DNA of 64,000 nucleotides from Gammaproteobacteria bacterium (GTDB lineage Bacteria > Pseudomonadota > Gammaproteobacteria > SZUA-152): positions 62,001 to 126,000 of the forward strand of contig JAVVEP010000007.1 of assembly GCA_032250735.1 (NCBI GenBank). Direction: 5' to 3'. The notes beneath the pieces are model-generated. The model worked only from the letters and a program-made list of their open reading frames with translations. It was not told where the DNA came from and made no database searches. Both the position numbers and the translations under genes were made by a program. Shown here piece after piece: positions 54,924-62,826 of the stretch. The stretch's first letter is position 1; every line of letters begins with the position of its first letter.

Positions 54924-55118
54924 TCAGTGTGACCTGCGCTGTCGCACAATATCCCATCCCATGAATGCCACGATAATCGCGCCCACGATACAGGCCGCAG
55001 TGATGATCCATTGCTCGGTCTCTGGCGAAACGAGACCGCCGATCAGCATGTGCAGTGAATAACCCAGAATAAAAATTGAGCTCACTGCCACCAGTGCAAG
55101 GAGGATGATTTCTTTCAT
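54924..55118 (-). CDS. 64-residue two-helix membrane protein
   Basis: Begins MKEIILLALVAVSSIFILGYSLHML, with a second helix IITAACIVGAIIVAFMGW and a basic end (RQRRSH). No clear ribosome site upstream. Hypothetical, divergent from the oxidase cluster. Confidence 0.6.
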   Translation of the reverse strand: MKEIILLALVAVSSIFILGYSLHMLIGGLVSPETEQWIITAACIVGAIIVAFMGWDIVRQRRSH

Positions 55119-55502
55119 GAATAATGGGTGCTATTGGGCTTTAGGTAGCGGCCATTTTAGCAGAAAGGAATGCAATCGCCGAGCAGTCATTATCCGCAGC
55201 AATTGACTCGGGTATTTGCTTGATTCGTAACAAATTTGTTAAGTGCAAATGAGTAATAAGATTGGTCCCGTTTTCCCCCTGCTAAGGCTTGACCCCTGCA
55301 ATAACATGTGACACGATTCCGTGCCATGATTCCCCGGCTACCATTGCGGGTGATTATTGTAGGGAGGGGGGCTTCCTGTTTAATTTTGGTCTAAAGACAC
55401 GAGCAGTCGGGTACAGCAGTCAAGTACAACGTGCATCGTGTTTTACGCTCTCCATGTAATAATCCCAAATAAAATAAAATGTTGGTTATCAGGAGGTGAG
55501 GG
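55119..55502. other. 384-bp intergenic region before the oxidase operon
   Basis: Divergent promoter region with no gene. It holds the FNR-like box and overlapping palindrome listed separately, and a strong AGGAGGTGAGG ribosome site at its right end. No -35/-10 pair stands out. Confidence 0.5.
55220..55233. promoter_or_regulatory. FNR/ANR-like box overlapping a 14-bp palindrome
   Basis: TTGATTCGTAACAA matches the FNR consensus TTGAT-N4-ATCAA at nine of ten fixed positions. The perfect palindrome TAACAAATTTGTTA (55228-55241) overlaps it. cbb3-type oxidase operons are commonly activated by FNR/ANR under low oxygen. The site is about 270 bp before the first oxidase-cluster gene and about 100 bp before the divergent small gene, so either could be the target. 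Confidence 0.45.
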
Positions 55503-55760
55503 ATGAAAAATCCACTAATGCTTTCTCTCGTTGGGGGAATGTTGACGGGCATGGGTAATGGTAGTGTGTTTGGTGCCGCTCTTATGTGCTTTCTTGGTCG
55601 GGGTCAGTTCGAAGACTGGGGCGGCTGGGGTAGCATGGCTTATGATCCGGCCACGTTCACGGGCTTTATTGATTGGTCGATGATTGTGTTTGGCATCGCC
55701 TTCTTTTTGATCCTTAGAGTTGCTGTAGGTCGTCATTTGGAAATCGAATCCAAGGCGTGA
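55503..55760 (+). CDS. 85-residue membrane protein at head of oxidase operon
   Basis: A strong AGGAGGTGAGG site precedes the ATG. Two helices (about 5-30, LSLVGGMLTGMGNGSVFGAAL, and 57-75, WSMIVFGIAFFLIL) are joined by a Trp/Gly-rich loop (FEDWGGWGSM). No family recognised. It lies 53 nt before the 30-residue gene and the ccoN-like gene, all with similar GGGAGG sites, so probably an accessory oxidase subunit. Confidence 0.72.
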   Translation: MKNPLMLSLVGGMLTGMGNGSVFGAALMCFLGRGQFEDWGGWGSMAYDPATFTGFIDWSMIVFGIAFFLILRVAVGRHLEIESKA

Positions 55761-55813
55761 TTCATTTTTTGTGTTTGAAAAAGTGTTCGATTTAATTTTG
55801 GGGAGGATTTGAA

Positions 55814-55906
55814 ATGGCTACCTTTGCTGGAATGATGGGGATTTTGTTAGCGCTCAGTTTTATGTGGTTCAGCTGGTTTTTGCTGATGCCACGCAGTAAG
55901 AAGTAA
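55814..55906 (+). CDS. 30-residue single-helix protein before ccoN
   Basis: ATG with GGGAGG 7 nt upstream. One membrane helix (GILLALSFMWFSWFLLM) ends in a basic tail (PRSKK). CcoQ-like small subunits have this build, though they normally follow ccoO. It is 39 nt before ccoN. Short, but position and ribosome site support it. Confidence 0.65.
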   Translation: MATFAGMMGILLALSFMWFSWFLLMPRSKK

Positions 55907-55945
55907 TTTTGGTTGATTCAGAAAAAATAACCTGGGAGGGTAAAG

Positions 55946-57352
55946 ATGTTTAAATACCTGTTTGCGAAAGCGGAAGATATCCCGGCTGGATCAGCCGCGG
56001 TCTATTTCGGATTTTCGTCTATTATTTGGTTTGTAATTGGAACCGGTTTAGGTTCTTTCAATGCGGCGAAGCTCGCGTTTCCTGATTTTGTGACTGGCAG
56101 TGAAATCCTGTCGTTTGGCCACATGCGTCAGGTTCACGTGTTGGCCGTTATTCTTGGCTGGATTTCCATGGCCTTTGCGATGGCGATGATGTACATCACG
56201 CCGGCGTTGGGTAACACCAAGCTTTGGTCTGAAAAGCTGGGTGTATGGAACTGCTTCCTTTGGAATATTGGTCTGTCTCTTGGTCTGTTCCTGTTGTGGA
56301 TGGGCGTGAGTTCCGGTCGTGAATATTCCGATATGCCTTTCGTTATCGACGTGGTTGTGATTCTGGGCCTGCTGACACCGCTGTGTGTCAATGTGTTCAT
56401 GACGATCAAGACGCGTCGTACACAGGGCATCTACACTACCAACTGGTTCTTCGGTGCCGCCACATTCATGGTGATCATCGTGTTCACCGTTGGTAATTCA
56501 CCCGAGTTCTTCCAGCTGACAGGTCTGACTGAGGCGTACCTGACCTGGTGGTTTGCCCATAATGTGCTGGGTCTGTGGATTACACCAGTTGCTGCTGCTA
56601 TCTCTTACTACGTGGTGCCAAAGGTAACCGGTAACCCGCTGTACTCGCATCGCATTGGTCATTTGCACTTCTGGTCTGTTGTGGTGTTCTATTCCACGCC
56701 GGCTGCGCATCACCTGATGTCTGCACCTCTGCCTGAATGGCTGAAGTCTTTCGCGTCAGTGGAAGGTGTGCTGATCCTGGTGCCGGCTATCGCCTTTGTG
56801 TCTAACTTGCTGCTCACCATGACCGGTAAATGGCGCATGTTTGTGGAAAATATCGAAATCAAATTCACCATCACGGGTGTGTTGATGGCGATTCCGCTGA
56901 ATATGCAAGGTGGTTTCCAGCAGACACGTGCCATCAACTGGTATATTCACGGTACTGGCTGGATCGTGGCCCACGCCCATTTGGCGTTGTTGGGTTTTTC
57001 CACCTTCCTGGAGGCGGCTGCCGTCTACTACGGCTTGCAGACTCTGCTGCGTCGCAAACTGTATTCGTTAGGTTTGGCCAACTTCCATTTCTGGATGTTG
57101 CTGATTGGCTTTACCACCTACTGGATCTCAATAACCATCGCTGGTCTGATTCAAGGTGCAGGCAAAATCTACGAAGTACCGTATATCGATGTCGTCATCG
57201 CCGAACATCCTTACATGATTGCGCGTTGGGTTGGCGGCACCATGGTGTTCCTTGGTAACTGCGTATGGCTTTACAACATGTACAAGACTGCCCGTGCCGG
57301 TACTGCGATACCTGCAGGTCGTTTGCCGCATGAGCTAGCCTACGAACGTTAA
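55946..57352 (+). CDS. ccoN: cbb3-type cytochrome c oxidase subunit I
   Basis: 468 residues, about twelve helices. All key residues of C-type haem-copper oxidases are seen: low-spin haem histidine H64 (MRQVH); CuB ligands H205 (WFAHN) and H255-H256 (PAAHH); the cross-linking tyrosine Y249, six residues before the HH pair; and the haem ligands H343/H345 (VAHAH). The tyrosine argues for oxygen reduction and against a nitric oxide reductase. Loop sequences differ from ordinary CcoN (TPAAHH in place of GPHH), so this is a divergent branch. GGGAGG upstream. Confidence 0.92.
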   Translation: MFKYLFAKAEDIPAGSAAVYFGFSSIIWFVIGTGLGSFNAAKLAFPDFVTGSEILSFGHMRQVHVLAVILGWISMAFAMAMMYITPALGNTKLWSEKLGVWNCFLWNIGLSLGLFLLWMGVSSGREYSDMPFVIDVVVILGLLTPLCVNVFMTIKTRRTQGIYTTNWFFGAATFMVIIVFTVGNSPEFFQLTGLTEAYLTWWFAHNVLGLWITPVAAAISYYVVPKVTGNPLYSHRIGHLHFWSVVVFYSTPAAHHLMSAPLPEWLKSFASVEGVLILVPAIAFVSNLLLTMTGKWRMFVENIEIKFTITGVLMAIPLNMQGGFQQTRAINWYIHGTGWIVAHAHLALLGFSTFLEAAAVYYGLQTLLRRKLYSLGLANFHFWMLLIGFTTYWISITIAGLIQGAGKIYEVPYIDVVIAEHPYMIARWVGGTMVFLGNCVWLYNMYKTARAGTAIPAGRLPHELAYER

Positions 57353-57379
57353 TAGAATAATTAAGGGGAGGAATTAACC

Positions 57380-58330
57380 GTGGCTTTTAGAGAATATAAA
57401 ATCGGAACCCGAATGTTCGGTTTAGCGTTCGGTACATCCATGTTTATTACGTTGTACATGCCAGCAGTGGATATTCAGAATGTATCCGCGACATCCATTG
57501 CGATGGATCGTCAGTTGTCATTTGGTCGAGTGGGTGGTTTCAGCTACGAAGATCCGTTTCTTCAGGGTGATGCCAAGCCAATTACGGTACAGATAAGCCA
57601 GGATCCCAAGACGGGGGCTGCCATTGAATCGACGCGCGCTTTTGTTTATGAAGCCAACGTGCCGTTTCCTAATGGTATCCGCCATCCGCGGATTCTGGGT
57701 AAAGCACCGTCCGCAGCAAGCGCTTCCAAAGGCCGTATTGCGGAGGCATCTGAAGCGCAGGGAGCCGTTTTCCTTGTACGGGAAACCATAGAGGGTGGTG
57801 TAGCGGTGCCGTACATTGAAAATGCAACGGCAACCCGTGGCTGGACACCTGCTGCGACGTTGTCGAAAGCCAGTGATTCACAGCGCCTGCTGGTTGGTAA
57901 GGGTAAAATCATGTTTGTCCGTGAAGGCTGCTGGTGGTGTCACACCTTGTTGCCGGAACAGACGCAGGATTGGCAGTACTTCGGTGCACCGCCTATGCTG
58001 GGAGACTTTAACGGTGAGTCACCAACCGCATTTGGTTCTGACCGCAAGGCGCCTGATTTGACGCACGTGGGTTCGCGTAACTCCTCACGTGAATGGATGA
58101 TGATGCACTTCTTCAATCCTCGTCTGGTTCAGTCGCATTCCATCATGCCTCGCTATGATTACCTGTGGGGTGAGAAGGATGCTAGCGGAAATACCATTGA
58201 CTATGATGGCTGGCGTACTGCCTATACGGCATATGCTGCTGGCGAGTCGATCTATCCGCCAGAGGTTCCGGTGCCGGCTGCTGACAGTGAAGCCCGTGCG
58301 TTAATCGACTTTGTTCTGAACATGAAATAA
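57380..58330 (+). CDS. ccoO: cbb3-type oxidase subunit II (CcoO), monohaem, enlarged
   Basis: 316 residues from a GTG with GGGGAGGAA upstream. An N-terminal anchor (about 12-30) is followed by about 130 residues not found in ordinary CcoO, then the haem domain: VREGCWWCHTLLPEQ (haem site C184-H188), KAPDLTHVGSRNS and the Met-ligand region SHSIMPRYDYLW. Standard CcoO is about 200 residues, so the insert is the odd feature. The haem domain makes the assignment firm. Confidence 0.9.
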   Translation: MAFREYKIGTRMFGLAFGTSMFITLYMPAVDIQNVSATSIAMDRQLSFGRVGGFSYEDPFLQGDAKPITVQISQDPKTGAAIESTRAFVYEANVPFPNGIRHPRILGKAPSAASASKGRIAEASEAQGAVFLVRETIEGGVAVPYIENATATRGWTPAATLSKASDSQRLLVGKGKIMFVREGCWWCHTLLPEQTQDWQYFGAPPMLGDFNGESPTAFGSDRKAPDLTHVGSRNSSREWMMMHFFNPRLVQSHSIMPRYDYLWGEKDASGNTIDYDGWRTAYTAYAAGESIYPPEVPVPAADSEARALIDFVLNMK

Positions 58331-58341
58331 GGGGAGTAGAC

Positions 58342-58980
58342 ATGGCTTGGAAATTTGATAACCCACTGCACACCCTGTGTACGGACGATCAGAATGAAAA
58401 GGCGAAGGCCGTTTGGGAAGGTGAAAGCCTGGGCGGGATTACGGAAGACAATAATCGTCTGCCCCCACCCATCATCGGCATCTTGTTGCTGACGATCGTC
58501 ACGGCATTCCTGATTACCTTTCCGCTTTGGGGCCAACGCCCGAATGCGGCTATCTACGAAGAATACATTGCATTGATGGATTCTCCGGCGATTCAGGGTA
58601 AGAGCGATGCGGAAGCGATGGAATACATGGTAAATAAGGTCAAGGCAGATGGTTCCAAGTGGGCTCATTTGCAGGAGCGTCATCCCTTAGAAATGGATGA
58701 TCTTCGCCTGATCAAGGACGCGATCATCGAGCTTAAGCAGCAAAAGGCCGATCTGCGTGAGTTCAATATATTGGGCGATGCTGTGGTTATGGCCAATTTT
58801 GAAGGTAACTGGATCACTGATCCTAATACCGGCGAGATTCGTCGTGAACGCGTGCAGCCCTGGTGGGATAAGGGATATACCATTGACATTTTCTTCATCG
58901 TCTTTTTCTGCCTGGGTGTGATGATTGCCGTAAAGCGCCTGCCTGATTATGGCTGGGAGCCGAAACACTTTGGTCACTAA
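58342..58980 (+). CDS. Haem-free subunit with FixP_N-like segment
   Basis: 212 residues. The N-terminus (TEDNNRLPPPIIGILLLTIVTAF, about 35-58) resembles the FixP/CcoP N-terminal domain: a short acidic/asparagine stretch, a double proline and one helix. A middle helical domain lacks any CxxCH. A second helix (about 182-200, IDIFFIVFFCLGVMIAV) closes the protein. It stands where ccoP should be. Probably the haem-free equivalent of CcoP, with the haem carried by another protein such as 59952-60443 (inference). Confidence 0.7.
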   Translation: MAWKFDNPLHTLCTDDQNEKAKAVWEGESLGGITEDNNRLPPPIIGILLLTIVTAFLITFPLWGQRPNAAIYEEYIALMDSPAIQGKSDAEAMEYMVNKVKADGSKWAHLQERHPLEMDDLRLIKDAIIELKQQKADLREFNILGDAVVMANFEGNWITDPNTGEIRRERVQPWWDKGYTIDIFFIVFFCLGVMIAVKRLPDYGWEPKHFGH

Positions 58981-59009
58981 ATTCTAGGAATTCGAGAGGA
59001 GAAGCAATC

Positions 59010-59141
59010 ATGATAGATCTTGATAATGGCCCATTGGCAATGTTGATTTGGATACTGCTGGTTTACACCGCACCTTTTATCTATAGTTTTTATGTTGATA
59101 AAACGGATCAGGGCAAGCCGGGTATCGGTGATTACGGTTGA
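59010..59141 (+). CDS. 43-residue single-helix membrane protein
   Basis: ATG with GAGAGGAG upstream. It begins MIDLDNGPLAMLIWILLVY, with one helix (about 9-28), then DKTDQGKPGIGDYG. It lies 29 nt after the FixP_N-like gene and before a strong hairpin. Likely a small oxidase subunit. No family named. Confidence 0.7.
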   Translation: MIDLDNGPLAMLIWILLVYTAPFIYSFYVDKTDQGKPGIGDYG

Positions 59142-59169
59142 TTTAGACGTTCTAAATTGATTGGTTGGA

Positions 59170-59207
59170 GGCCAGGGCCATGTCGGGAAACCGACATGGC
59201 CCTGGCC
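59170..59207. terminator. Perfect 17-bp hairpin with GAAA loop
   Basis: The 17-nt arms at 59170-59186 and 59191-59207 are exactly complementary around the tetraloop GAAA. No T-run follows directly (GTTTAG), so it is either an imperfect terminator or a stabilising/attenuating structure between the two parts of the oxidase cluster. Confidence 0.7.
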
Positions 59208-59324
59208 GTTTAGCTGTTGATATTTTTTACGGTCAATGGACTTAACATGGTAAAATGATTGTCCAAGTGAGTTCAACGGTGTCTCCCGCATCGGCTATTT
59301 TCCTTGAGTGTGTGCTGTAGAAAT

Positions 59325-59666
59325 ATGATTCCTGAAGTAATAAAAACGGTGGTTGACACAGTATTTTCTCGGTTGCCAGTAAGCGAGTTGATAGGAGTTG
59401 CTCTTTCGGTAAAAGAGGGTTCAGGGCCGTTTGGTGTTGATACCAGCATCGAGGGTATGAAATCTCAGGAGTTTAGCGTCGGAATATTTTATTTTCTGAT
59501 TGCCTCCATCATTGTTTTTACGATTTTTGTATTCATGTTTATGTTAAAAGGGAAATCGTCCAGTTTGAAGCGGGGCGAAATGATAATGTTTGTCTGGATT
59601 CTGCTGGGTATCGTTGTGGCGGTGGGATTTGGGGCGGCACAAATGCTTCACGGATATTTGTTTTAG
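59325..59666 (+). CDS. 113-residue membrane protein in the oxidase cluster
   Basis: From the ATG at 59325; a TTG 21 nt upstream is possible. An N-terminal soluble/amphipathic stretch (about 1-50) is followed by two helices (about 54-74, FYFLIASIIVFTIFVFMF, and 86-106). No family recognised. The stop is followed after a few bases by the GTG of the CcoS-like gene, with the AGGAGGTG site overlapping the stop. Confidence 0.72.
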   Translation: MIPEVIKTVVDTVFSRLPVSELIGVALSVKEGSGPFGVDTSIEGMKSQEFSVGIFYFLIASIIVFTIFVFMFMLKGKSSSLKRGEMIMFVWILLGIVVAVGFGAAQMLHGYLF

Positions 59667-59676
59667 GAGGTGTAAG

Positions 59677-59952
59677 GTGGCTGAGTTTTTTAATTCGTTT
59701 GAAGATGGTTGGACAATTTACCTTTGGTTGGTTGCGGGCGCGGCGATTGTGTTGACGGCAATCTATTGGGTGCGTTGGGCTGCGCAGAATGATCAGTTTG
59801 ATGAGGATATCAAATACGTTGTATTCGATGAAAATGACCGAGACAAGATGGCGCCAGAAGAGTTTGAAAAAGCGATGAAGGTAAATCGTGATCAGGAAGC
59901 CTTGCGTAAGGTGTATCTGGAAAAAGAGGCTGCGAGAAAACAGAAATCCTGA
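59677..59952 (+). CDS. CcoS-like small oxidase assembly protein
   Basis: 91 residues from a GTG preceded by AGGAGG; earlier in-frame starts run through the previous gene and are rejected. One helix (about 15-35, TIYLWLVAGAAIVLTAIYW) is followed by WAAQNDQFDEDIKYVVFDEN, the CcoS pattern (helix, then 'QFDD...ILFDDD'). The charged tail (to residue 91) is longer than in CcoS (about 50). CcoS is needed for cofactor insertion into cbb3 oxidases. Confidence 0.7.
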   Translation: MAEFFNSFEDGWTIYLWLVAGAAIVLTAIYWVRWAAQNDQFDEDIKYVVFDENDRDKMAPEEFEKAMKVNRDQEALRKVYLEKEAARKQKS

Positions 59953-60443
59953 TGATGAAAAAAGGTGAAAAAGGTATTCTTCTCGGGATTGTCGTCTTTG
60001 CGGTGATTGCAATGGCTGTTAAGGGCTGGATGGCGGGTCAGCAGACAGAAAAGGATCCGGGGATCCCTTTCTACAGTACCGCGTCGGAACAGCTGGCCTC
60101 TGAGGCATCTGTCCTTTACCGGAAATACAATTGTCGTGATTGTCATGCCTTGTGGGGGCTGCGTAATATTATGCAGGCGGTTCCTGCGCCATCGTTAGAC
60201 GGCATGGGTTCGATGCGTGATGAACAGTGGTTATACGATTATTTTTCGGCAAAAGATCCTCAGTCAATCATTCCCTCCAGACTTAAAGAAAGATTCCGTA
60301 TGCCATCTTATGCTGATATCCCGGAGGCCGATCGGCGAGTGCTTGCCCAGTATATTGCCAGTTTGAAAGTGGAAGACTGGTATCTGGAAGAAACTAAAAA
60401 GACTGCCTATGAGAAACTCACTGGCAAGGAATATCAGCAATGA
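59952..60443 (+). CDS. Membrane-anchored monohaem cytochrome c of the oxidase cluster
   Basis: 163 residues; the ATG overlaps the preceding TGA. One helix (about 9-27, ILLGIVVFAVIAMAVKGWM), then CRDCH at residues 61-65 and a Met ligand likely in FRMPSYADIPEADRR. It is a paralogue of the anchored cytochrome at 52595-53254. In this cluster it can take the place of the haem c domains of CcoP. Confidence 0.88.
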   Translation: MMKKGEKGILLGIVVFAVIAMAVKGWMAGQQTEKDPGIPFYSTASEQLASEASVLYRKYNCRDCHALWGLRNIMQAVPAPSLDGMGSMRDEQWLYDYFSAKDPQSIIPSRLKERFRMPSYADIPEADRRVLAQYIASLKVEDWYLEETKKTAYEKLTGKEYQQ

Positions 60444-60961
60444 TATTCCGCGTGCACTGGTATTCATTCTGGATCGCCCTGCTGGTTGGTTGCCTGGTGA
60501 ATGTGTTTGGTGACTGGCTGTTTGGTGTCCGAATCGAATTGTTTTGGGGGCTGCAGACGTTTAATTTTCTGTGGTTCCTGCAGCTTTTTGTATGGCCAGT
60601 GGTTGTGGGTATTTCAGTATCGTATGTCTATGGTCTGGGTGGAAAGTGGATTGCAATATTTCCACCCCTTATCGTGCGATTTGCTGCCTATTACCAGACC
60701 GTCGAATATATCGGTGTGCCCGAGGGTGCCGCCTTGATGCCGTTAGGCTGGTGGGGCTTTTTCGTCATCCTGGCGATGGAGGCCGCTATGATTGGTGGCG
60801 TGCTGGGTGAGATTATGAATAAACGGGTATATGGCTGGAAGAAGGCGCGACATGTATCGGATGGCGAGACCGATACGGTCGCCACCGGGGAGCCGGAAAC
60901 ACGAACGACGTTGACTGGCGGCCGGCTGAGTGCCGATAAAAATGCCGATTCTGGAGTCTAG
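60440..60961 (+). CDS. Four-helix membrane protein of unknown function
   Basis: 173 residues, ATGA overlap with the previous gene. Helices lie near 8-28, 40-65, 68-88 and 98-122, rich in Trp/Phe (FNFLWFLQLFVWPVVVG). The tail (about 135-173) is polar. No family recognised. Coupling on both sides places it within the oxidase operon. Confidence 0.72.
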   Translation: MIFRVHWYSFWIALLVGCLVNVFGDWLFGVRIELFWGLQTFNFLWFLQLFVWPVVVGISVSYVYGLGGKWIAIFPPLIVRFAAYYQTVEYIGVPEGAALMPLGWWGFFVILAMEAAMIGGVLGEIMNKRVYGWKKARHVSDGETDTVATGEPETRTTLTGGRLSADKNADSGV

Positions 60962-60962
60962 A

Positions 60963-62060
60963 GTGGCAATGCAGCACAAGGAAAAAACTTATCAAATCAA
61001 GCTGACGTCGCAAGAACAGCAGAAACGTGAGCGCTATCTTGCGGCCACCATAATTACCTGCATTGCTGCAGCAATGGTCTTTGGGGCCCTACATGTGGTG
61101 AAACTGGGTGCAAACCGTATGGCCGATATGAAAGATCGCGCCACCTATGATTTGGCCGATATGAAAGATCACATCCGCGCCGCTGGTGAGGACATCGAGC
61201 GTCACCGCCACCATGAATCGCAGAAGCAGGCGACCAGGACCTATGCCTGGAATGAGGTCGAGGCGTTACTGACGCCCGAGCAGTGGGCAGACATAAGTAC
61301 TGAAGTGTCGATTCCGGCAGGGCCGTTTTTGATGGGTACCGATTCGGAGCGGGCGGATAAATTTAATCGTCCCCAACACGAGGTTGTATTGCCTGAGTAC
61401 CAGATTGACAAATATCCGGTGACCTATGCGGAGTATGCGCGCTTTGTAGTTATGACGAAGCATCGCCCACCCCTCGACTGGACCGAGGGGACAATCCCGG
61501 ACGGAAAGACGTTGTACCCGGTAACCATGGTGGCATGGAATGACGCGGTTGATTACTGTGCCTGGGCAGGAAAACGCTTGCCCACGGAGGCCGAATGGGA
61601 GAAGGCGGCTCGGGGTACAGATGGGCGTCGCTGGCCCTGGGGTAACACGATGGATGCCAGCAGGTTGAATACCTATTATCACGTCGGTTCGAGCACGCAA
61701 GTCATGAAATATAAAGCCGGTGTAAGCCCGTATGGCGTTTACGATTTGGCCGGTAATGTGAGCGAATGGACGGCCAGTGATTTCACCCCATATCAGGGTT
61801 CGACTGAAGACAGTGATGTGTTTCAGCCTAAAAAAATGCAGGCCACCAGTGCGGCAGATCGTGGTATGAAAGTGGCGGACCTGGTGGCCGTGGATGGTGT
61901 TTACAAGGTTCGGCGCGGTGGCTCCTGGAAGAGCGATCCATTTTCGACATCCGCGTATCACCGGAACTTCTCGCTTCCCTATTATGCCTCAGACTTTTTC
62001 GGGTTTCGTTGCGCCAGAAATGCGCCAGCAACAGCTGACCCTCAAATGATAACCAAGTGA
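60963..62060 (+). CDS. Anchored FGE-sulfatase (SUMF1)-fold protein
   Basis: 365 residues from a GTG with GGAG upstream; an ATG two codons on is an alternative. One membrane helix (about 24-42) and a polar stretch are followed by the formylglycine-generating-enzyme fold (about 115-360): VSIPAGPFLMGTDSERAD, YPVTYAEYARFV, GKRLPTEAEWEKAARG, YDLAGNVSEWTASDF and a final RRGGSWKSD/FFGFRCARN. The catalytic cysteine pair of true FGE is not apparent. Such domains occur in NirV and in modifying enzymes. Here it sits in an oxidase operon, so a binding or assembly role is more likely than sulfatase activation. Confidence 0.87.
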   Translation: MAMQHKEKTYQIKLTSQEQQKRERYLAATIITCIAAAMVFGALHVVKLGANRMADMKDRATYDLADMKDHIRAAGEDIERHRHHESQKQATRTYAWNEVEALLTPEQWADISTEVSIPAGPFLMGTDSERADKFNRPQHEVVLPEYQIDKYPVTYAEYARFVVMTKHRPPLDWTEGTIPDGKTLYPVTMVAWNDAVDYCAWAGKRLPTEAEWEKAARGTDGRRWPWGNTMDASRLNTYYHVGSSTQVMKYKAGVSPYGVYDLAGNVSEWTASDFTPYQGSTEDSDVFQPKKMQATSAADRGMKVADLVAVDGVYKVRRGGSWKSDPFSTSAYHRNFSLPYYASDFFGFRCARNAPATADPQMITK

Positions 62061-62297
62061 GTGCCTCCAGTGCGTAAATTGTTCATCCAGATTCCGTTGT
62101 TCATGTTGTTGTTTACGCTGATGTCGTCTGCCTACGCGGTGGACAGTTATCGCTATGCCCATGTGACGATTGAGACACCCTGGGCAATATTTATATTTCT
62201 GTTGTTAATCATACTTTTGCCTTTTGTGTTGATGGCCGTGCTGTACTGGTATTTCGCCACCAAAAAGTCAGATGGGGAAAGTGCTGAGCATGAGTAA
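62061..62297 (+). CDS. 78-residue membrane protein
   Basis: GTG directly after the preceding TGA; a GTG 9 nt on is possible. Two hydrophobic stretches: a signal-like one (LFMLLFTLMSSAYAV) and a helix (about 41-65, IFIFLLLIILLPFVLMAVLYW), then an acidic tail. The stop overlaps the start of the next gene. Unknown function. Confidence 0.7.
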   Translation: MPPVRKLFIQIPLFMLLFTLMSSAYAVDSYRYAHVTIETPWAIFIFLLLIILLPFVLMAVLYWYFATKKSDGESAEHE

Positions 62298-62712
62298 CAT
62301 GGTTGTGCGCCTGATCTGGCTGGTTGTGTTGCTGGGTAGTTTTCCGGCATTGAGTGTGGCCGATGAAAACACGGAATCGTCTCCAGTGGTATCGGAAGCC
62401 CAATCGCAACAAAAAGATTTATCGCGGCTGGAAGATAGTGAACAGCAGAGTGCAAGCGTAATTCAGTCTTTCGACTCTGATCGGTCGGCAAAAAGCGCGC
62501 TGGTAGCGATTGAAGATCAAACCAAGCGTCTGGTGATGTTTTTTATGGGTGTGCCGCTGCTGATTTTCTTGATTGCAACGGCCGCCCTGGGTGTGGCCAT
62601 GGGGGTTTATGGTAAGCCTGTATTCGTTGCCCATATGGTATGTGCCGGTCTGAGTCTCACCTTGGCCCTCGGGCATGCCGTTGTTGGGATTGTCTGGTTT
62701 TATCCCTTTTAA
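62290..62712 (+). CDS. 140-residue membrane protein at end of oxidase operon
   Basis: From the ATG at 62290, overlapping the previous gene by 8 nt; GGGGAAAG upstream. Signal peptide (LIWLVVLLGSFPALSVA), a Gln/Ser-rich helical region (about 25-75) and two helices (about 78-100 and 106-136), the last reading LSLTLALGHAVVGIVWFYPF. No family recognised. Last gene of the cluster. Confidence 0.72.
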   Translation: MSNMVVRLIWLVVLLGSFPALSVADENTESSPVVSEAQSQQKDLSRLEDSEQQSASVIQSFDSDRSAKSALVAIEDQTKRLVMFFMGVPLLIFLIATAALGVAMGVYGKPVFVAHMVCAGLSLTLALGHAVVGIVWFYPF

Positions 62713-62826
62713 GGTCGTGCACAGCATGATTACTGTTTGCGTGGGCTTTTAAAGACATCAATAGATTATTAACATTATTCGCGCATTTATTTTCCTACGT
62801 TTCTGCTAACTGACGGCCGGCTTCTC

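Noticed and set aside
55946-57352. CcoN-like gene as a nitric oxide reductase subunit
   Set aside because: The tyrosine six residues before the HH pair, typical of oxygen reductases and absent from NorB, is present.
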